Below, one piece after another: positions 7,761 to 8,917 of a stretch of 8,917 nucleotides of DNA. The stretch is from positions 1 through 8,917 of the forward strand of contig JAKSCF010000134.1 in NCBI GenBank assembly GCA_022360735.1, written 5' to 3'. The stretch comes from Clostridia bacterium (lineage in GTDB: Bacteria > Bacillota_A > Clostridia > Peptostreptococcales > JAAYPU01). Position 1 is the stretch's first letter. Each line of letters opens with the position of its first letter. The notes below the pieces were generated by a model. That model searched no databases and was not told the DNA's origin. It worked only from the letters and a program-made list of their open reading frames with translations. A program made the position numbers and the translations under genes.

Positions 7761-7766
7761 TATCAA
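7738..7766 (-). promoter_or_regulatory. Candidate promoter overlapping the Fur box
   Basis: On the minus strand TTGATA (7761-7766) is followed after 17 bases by TATTCA (7738-7743). The -35 box overlaps one end of the Fur box and the rest of the operator fills the spacer, the classical arrangement for Fur repression. The -10 box is poor, so the strength is uncertain. A TATAAT lies further down (7707-7712) without a fitting -35. Confidence 0.35.
7751..7765 (-). promoter_or_regulatory. Fur box upstream of the ABC operon
   Basis: TGATAAT-C-ATTATCA is a perfect inverted repeat and agrees at all 14 defined positions with the 7-1-7 Fur consensus of Bacillus. With its flanks it matches 17 of 19 positions of the classical E. 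coli Fur box. The PerR (TTATAAT) and Zur (TCGTAAT) half sites fit less well. It predicts repression of the two ABC genes by Fur with Fe2+. Confidence 0.88.
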
Positions 7767-7784
7767 TGGTTTTGCTTAAAATAT

Positions 7785-7801
7785 CTCTACTTAGCGTAGA
7801 G
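7785..7801 (-). promoter_or_regulatory. Hairpin or operator between the upstream promoter and the Fur box
   Basis: CTCTAC and GTAGAG form a perfect 6-bp inverted repeat with a 5-base loop. On the minus strand ATATTTT follows, so it could be a weak terminator, either of the LCP gene or of transcripts from the promoter at 7857-7885. It could equally be a DNA-binding site. Confidence 0.35.
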
Positions 7802-7856
7802 TTATTATATTATTAATATTCAATTTTGCATTTCTCACATAACCTCTCACCAATGT

Positions 7857-7885
7857 ATTGTATACCTGGTAAACGCTTTTGTCAA
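7857..7885 (-). promoter_or_regulatory. Strong sigma-A promoter with operator-like palindrome in the spacer
   Basis: On the minus strand TTGACA (7880-7885, perfect) and TACAAT (7857-7862, five of six) are exactly 17 bases apart. The spacer and -10 edge carry GTTTACC-A-GGTATAC (7860-7874), an inverted repeat with one mismatch. On the plus strand GGTAAACGCTTTTG (7868-7881) also holds the AARCGYT core of a CcpA cre site, with 11 of 14 positions fitting. No gene starts close behind it, so it should feed the ABC operon through a leader of about 275 bases that includes the Fur box. Confidence 0.7.
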
Positions 7886-8003
7886 TCGTTTTTATTGTAG
7901 ATCAGCTAACTACTCCATTTAAAGTCTTTCACATCTTTTACTATTCCTGTTTTTACAAAGTTTTTATGTATCTTATTCTATTAGTAAATATGTATCTTTT
8001 ATT

Positions 8004-8030
8004 ATTGTTTGAACCAAAAAGAACCGTCCC
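8004..8030. repeat. Dispersed intergenic repeat, copy 2
   Basis: ATTGTTTGAACCAAAAAGAA is followed by CCGTCCC and matches copy 1 at 3004-3031. It lies 22 bases beyond the stop of the LCP gene. Internally GAACC occurs twice, on either side of AAAAA, as a direct repeat, so it does not fold into a terminator. The remainder of 7886-8003 is very AT-rich and shows no gene. Confidence 0.6.
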
Positions 8031-8052
8031 TTATAGTTTGATTTTTCTGTTA

Positions 8053-8917
8053 TTAATTTTTGTTGGATACATTAGATGAACTCGACCCTATTACTTCTTT
8101 TGCTGCTTCTGTTTCATTTGATTGATATATGGATTTTATCATCTCTAACGTTTTTTCTTTATCAGCCTCATAATAAGATACTCCCGATAAATAAATGGAT
8201 TCTCCTAAAACAGAATGAGTGGCAATGTCTTCTGAGGACATACCTATTGCTGATGTAGCCATTTTTGCAACCTCACCGAGAGGCACATCGGTTTTAATAT
8301 ATTTCATAACTGTATTAGCAACGACAGGAAGTCTATATCCCATTGTTTTTTTAAATGCAGCTTTTAAAAATTCTTGCTGTGTTTTTATTCTTCCAATATC
8401 TCCATCCGGATAACCTGTCCCATCATTGTTCTTTCTAAATCTTAAAAATTTTATAGCTTCTTCACCCGATAAAACCCGACTTCCTTTTGGAAAATGGATA
8501 TGAAGCGGTGGTGAATCGTATTCATCATCATAATCCATATCCATGGGCACATATACTGGAACTCCGCCTAATGAGTCAACAACCTTCTCAACACCATCAT
8601 ACTTAACCTTTATGTAGTATTCTATAGGCATACCTGAAAGTATGTCACTAACTGCTGATTGAATGCCTTCAATCCCATCATCATAATAAACTGCATTTAT
8701 TTTTTTCTTGCCTGCACTATGATGCTTATTTCTTTCATAGTAAGTATCTCTGGGTACAGAGATAATGTCTATTTTCTTTGATTTTGGATCAAAACTGGCA
8801 ACCATGATAGTATCTGTTCTAGGTCCTTCCATCCCTATTAATAAAACATTCATTCTCTTACTCTGTTGAAACATATAATCCGTTGGACTCATCTCTTTTT
8901 CATCCTGAGAAAGGAGA
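8053..8917 (-). CDS. LytR-CpsA-Psr (LCP) family protein, 5' end outside the window
   Basis: The frame is open to the window edge: 8 in-frame codons precede the first ATG (8892), that ATG has no ribosome binding site, and the N-terminal membrane helix of the family is absent, so the true start lies beyond. The 287 visible residues are the extracellular LCP domain, which transfers undecaprenyl-linked polymers such as teichoic acids or capsule onto peptidoglycan. Counting from the ATG at 8892, family motifs are NVLLIG (15-20), RTDTIMV (25-31), SVPRDT (45-50), INAVYYDDG (65-73), VDSLGGVPVYVP (105-116) and FLRFRKN (149-155), then D165, R168 and Q172 of the DxGRxxxQQ motif. R25, R48, R151, R153 and R168 are candidates for pyrophosphate binding. 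The C-terminus is a Ser/Asn-rich tail. Which wall polymer it attaches cannot be told. Confidence 0.92.
   Translation of the reverse strand, partial: LLSQDEKEMSPTDYMFQQSKRMNVLLIGMEGPRTDTIMVASFDPKSKKIDIISVPRDTYYERNKHHSAGKKKINAVYYDDGIEGIQSAVSDILSGMPIEYYIKVKYDGVEKVVDSLGGVPVYVPMDMDYDDEYDSPPLHIHFPKGSRVLSGEEAIKFLRFRKNNDGTGYPDGDIGRIKTQQEFLKAAFKKTMGYRLPVVANTVMKYIKTDVPLGEVAKMATSAIGMSSEDIATHSVLGESIYLSGVSYYEADKEKTLEMIKSIYQSNETEAAKEVIGSSSSNVSNKN

Noticed and set aside
7879..8079. Plus-strand ORF of 66 codons in the ABC/LCP intergenic region
   Set aside because: Low-complexity Leu/Ile/Phe-rich composition from AT-rich DNA, no ribosome binding site, and it overlaps the dispersed repeat and the strong minus-strand promoter.
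8053..8892. Complete LCP gene starting at the ATG at 8892
   Set aside because: The frame stays open upstream to the window edge, there is no ribosome binding site at that ATG, and the expected N-terminal membrane helix is missing.
1..8917. CRISPR arrays, tRNA or rRNA genes, insertion-sequence transposases
   Set aside because: No regularly spaced repeats, no tRNA-like cloverleaf and no transposase reading frame were found on either strand.

Overview
This window looks like chromosomal DNA of a low-GC Firmicute, most likely a peptide- or amino-acid-fermenting member of the Clostridia. The base composition is strongly AT-rich, ribosome binding sites are of the AGGAGG type, -35/-10 boxes are sigma-A-like, the iron box matches the Bacillus 7-1-7 form, and a LytR-CpsA-Psr cell-wall ligase is present. 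The lineage is inferred from these traits; no rRNA or other marker is in view.

Left part (1-2740, minus strand): a NhaC-family Na+/H+-type antiporter, cut by the window start, lies downstream of an intact beta-aspartyl (isoaspartyl) dipeptidase gene, iadA. The 291 bp between them hold a 98-bp near-perfect foldback, a weak hairpin followed by seven U, and a small hairpin just before the nhaC ribosome binding site. This resembles a structured leader or an intergenic terminator module. Together the two genes suggest degradation of beta-aspartyl dipeptides coupled to sodium-dependent transport, but the link is inferred from position only.

Centre (2741-4110): a divergent intergenic region carries candidate iadA promoters, a perfect 14-bp palindrome, a short tandem repeat and one copy of a dispersed repeat. 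It is followed on the plus strand by a DUF4349-type lipoprotein with a C-terminal membrane helix. A strong hairpin (18 pairs) separates this gene from the convergent ABC operon.

Right part (4111-7573, minus strand): two ABC half-transporters of the exporter fold (each with a membrane domain and an ATPase domain) are separated by one base and translationally coupled. A perfect Fur box (TGATAAT-C-ATTATCA) lies upstream. The sequence therefore supports an iron-regulated heterodimeric transporter of the IrtAB/YbtPQ sort, probably for a ferric siderophore. The 479-bp region before it also holds a near-consensus sigma-A promoter with an operator-like palindrome, a hairpin, a possible small or decayed reading frame and the second copy of the dispersed repeat.

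Right edge (8053-8917, minus strand): a LytR-CpsA-Psr family gene whose N-terminus lies outside the window.

Most of the window is ordinary housekeeping and transport. The points that deserve a second look are the layered control region of the ABC operon, the foldback element before nhaC, and the repeat shared by two intergenic regions.
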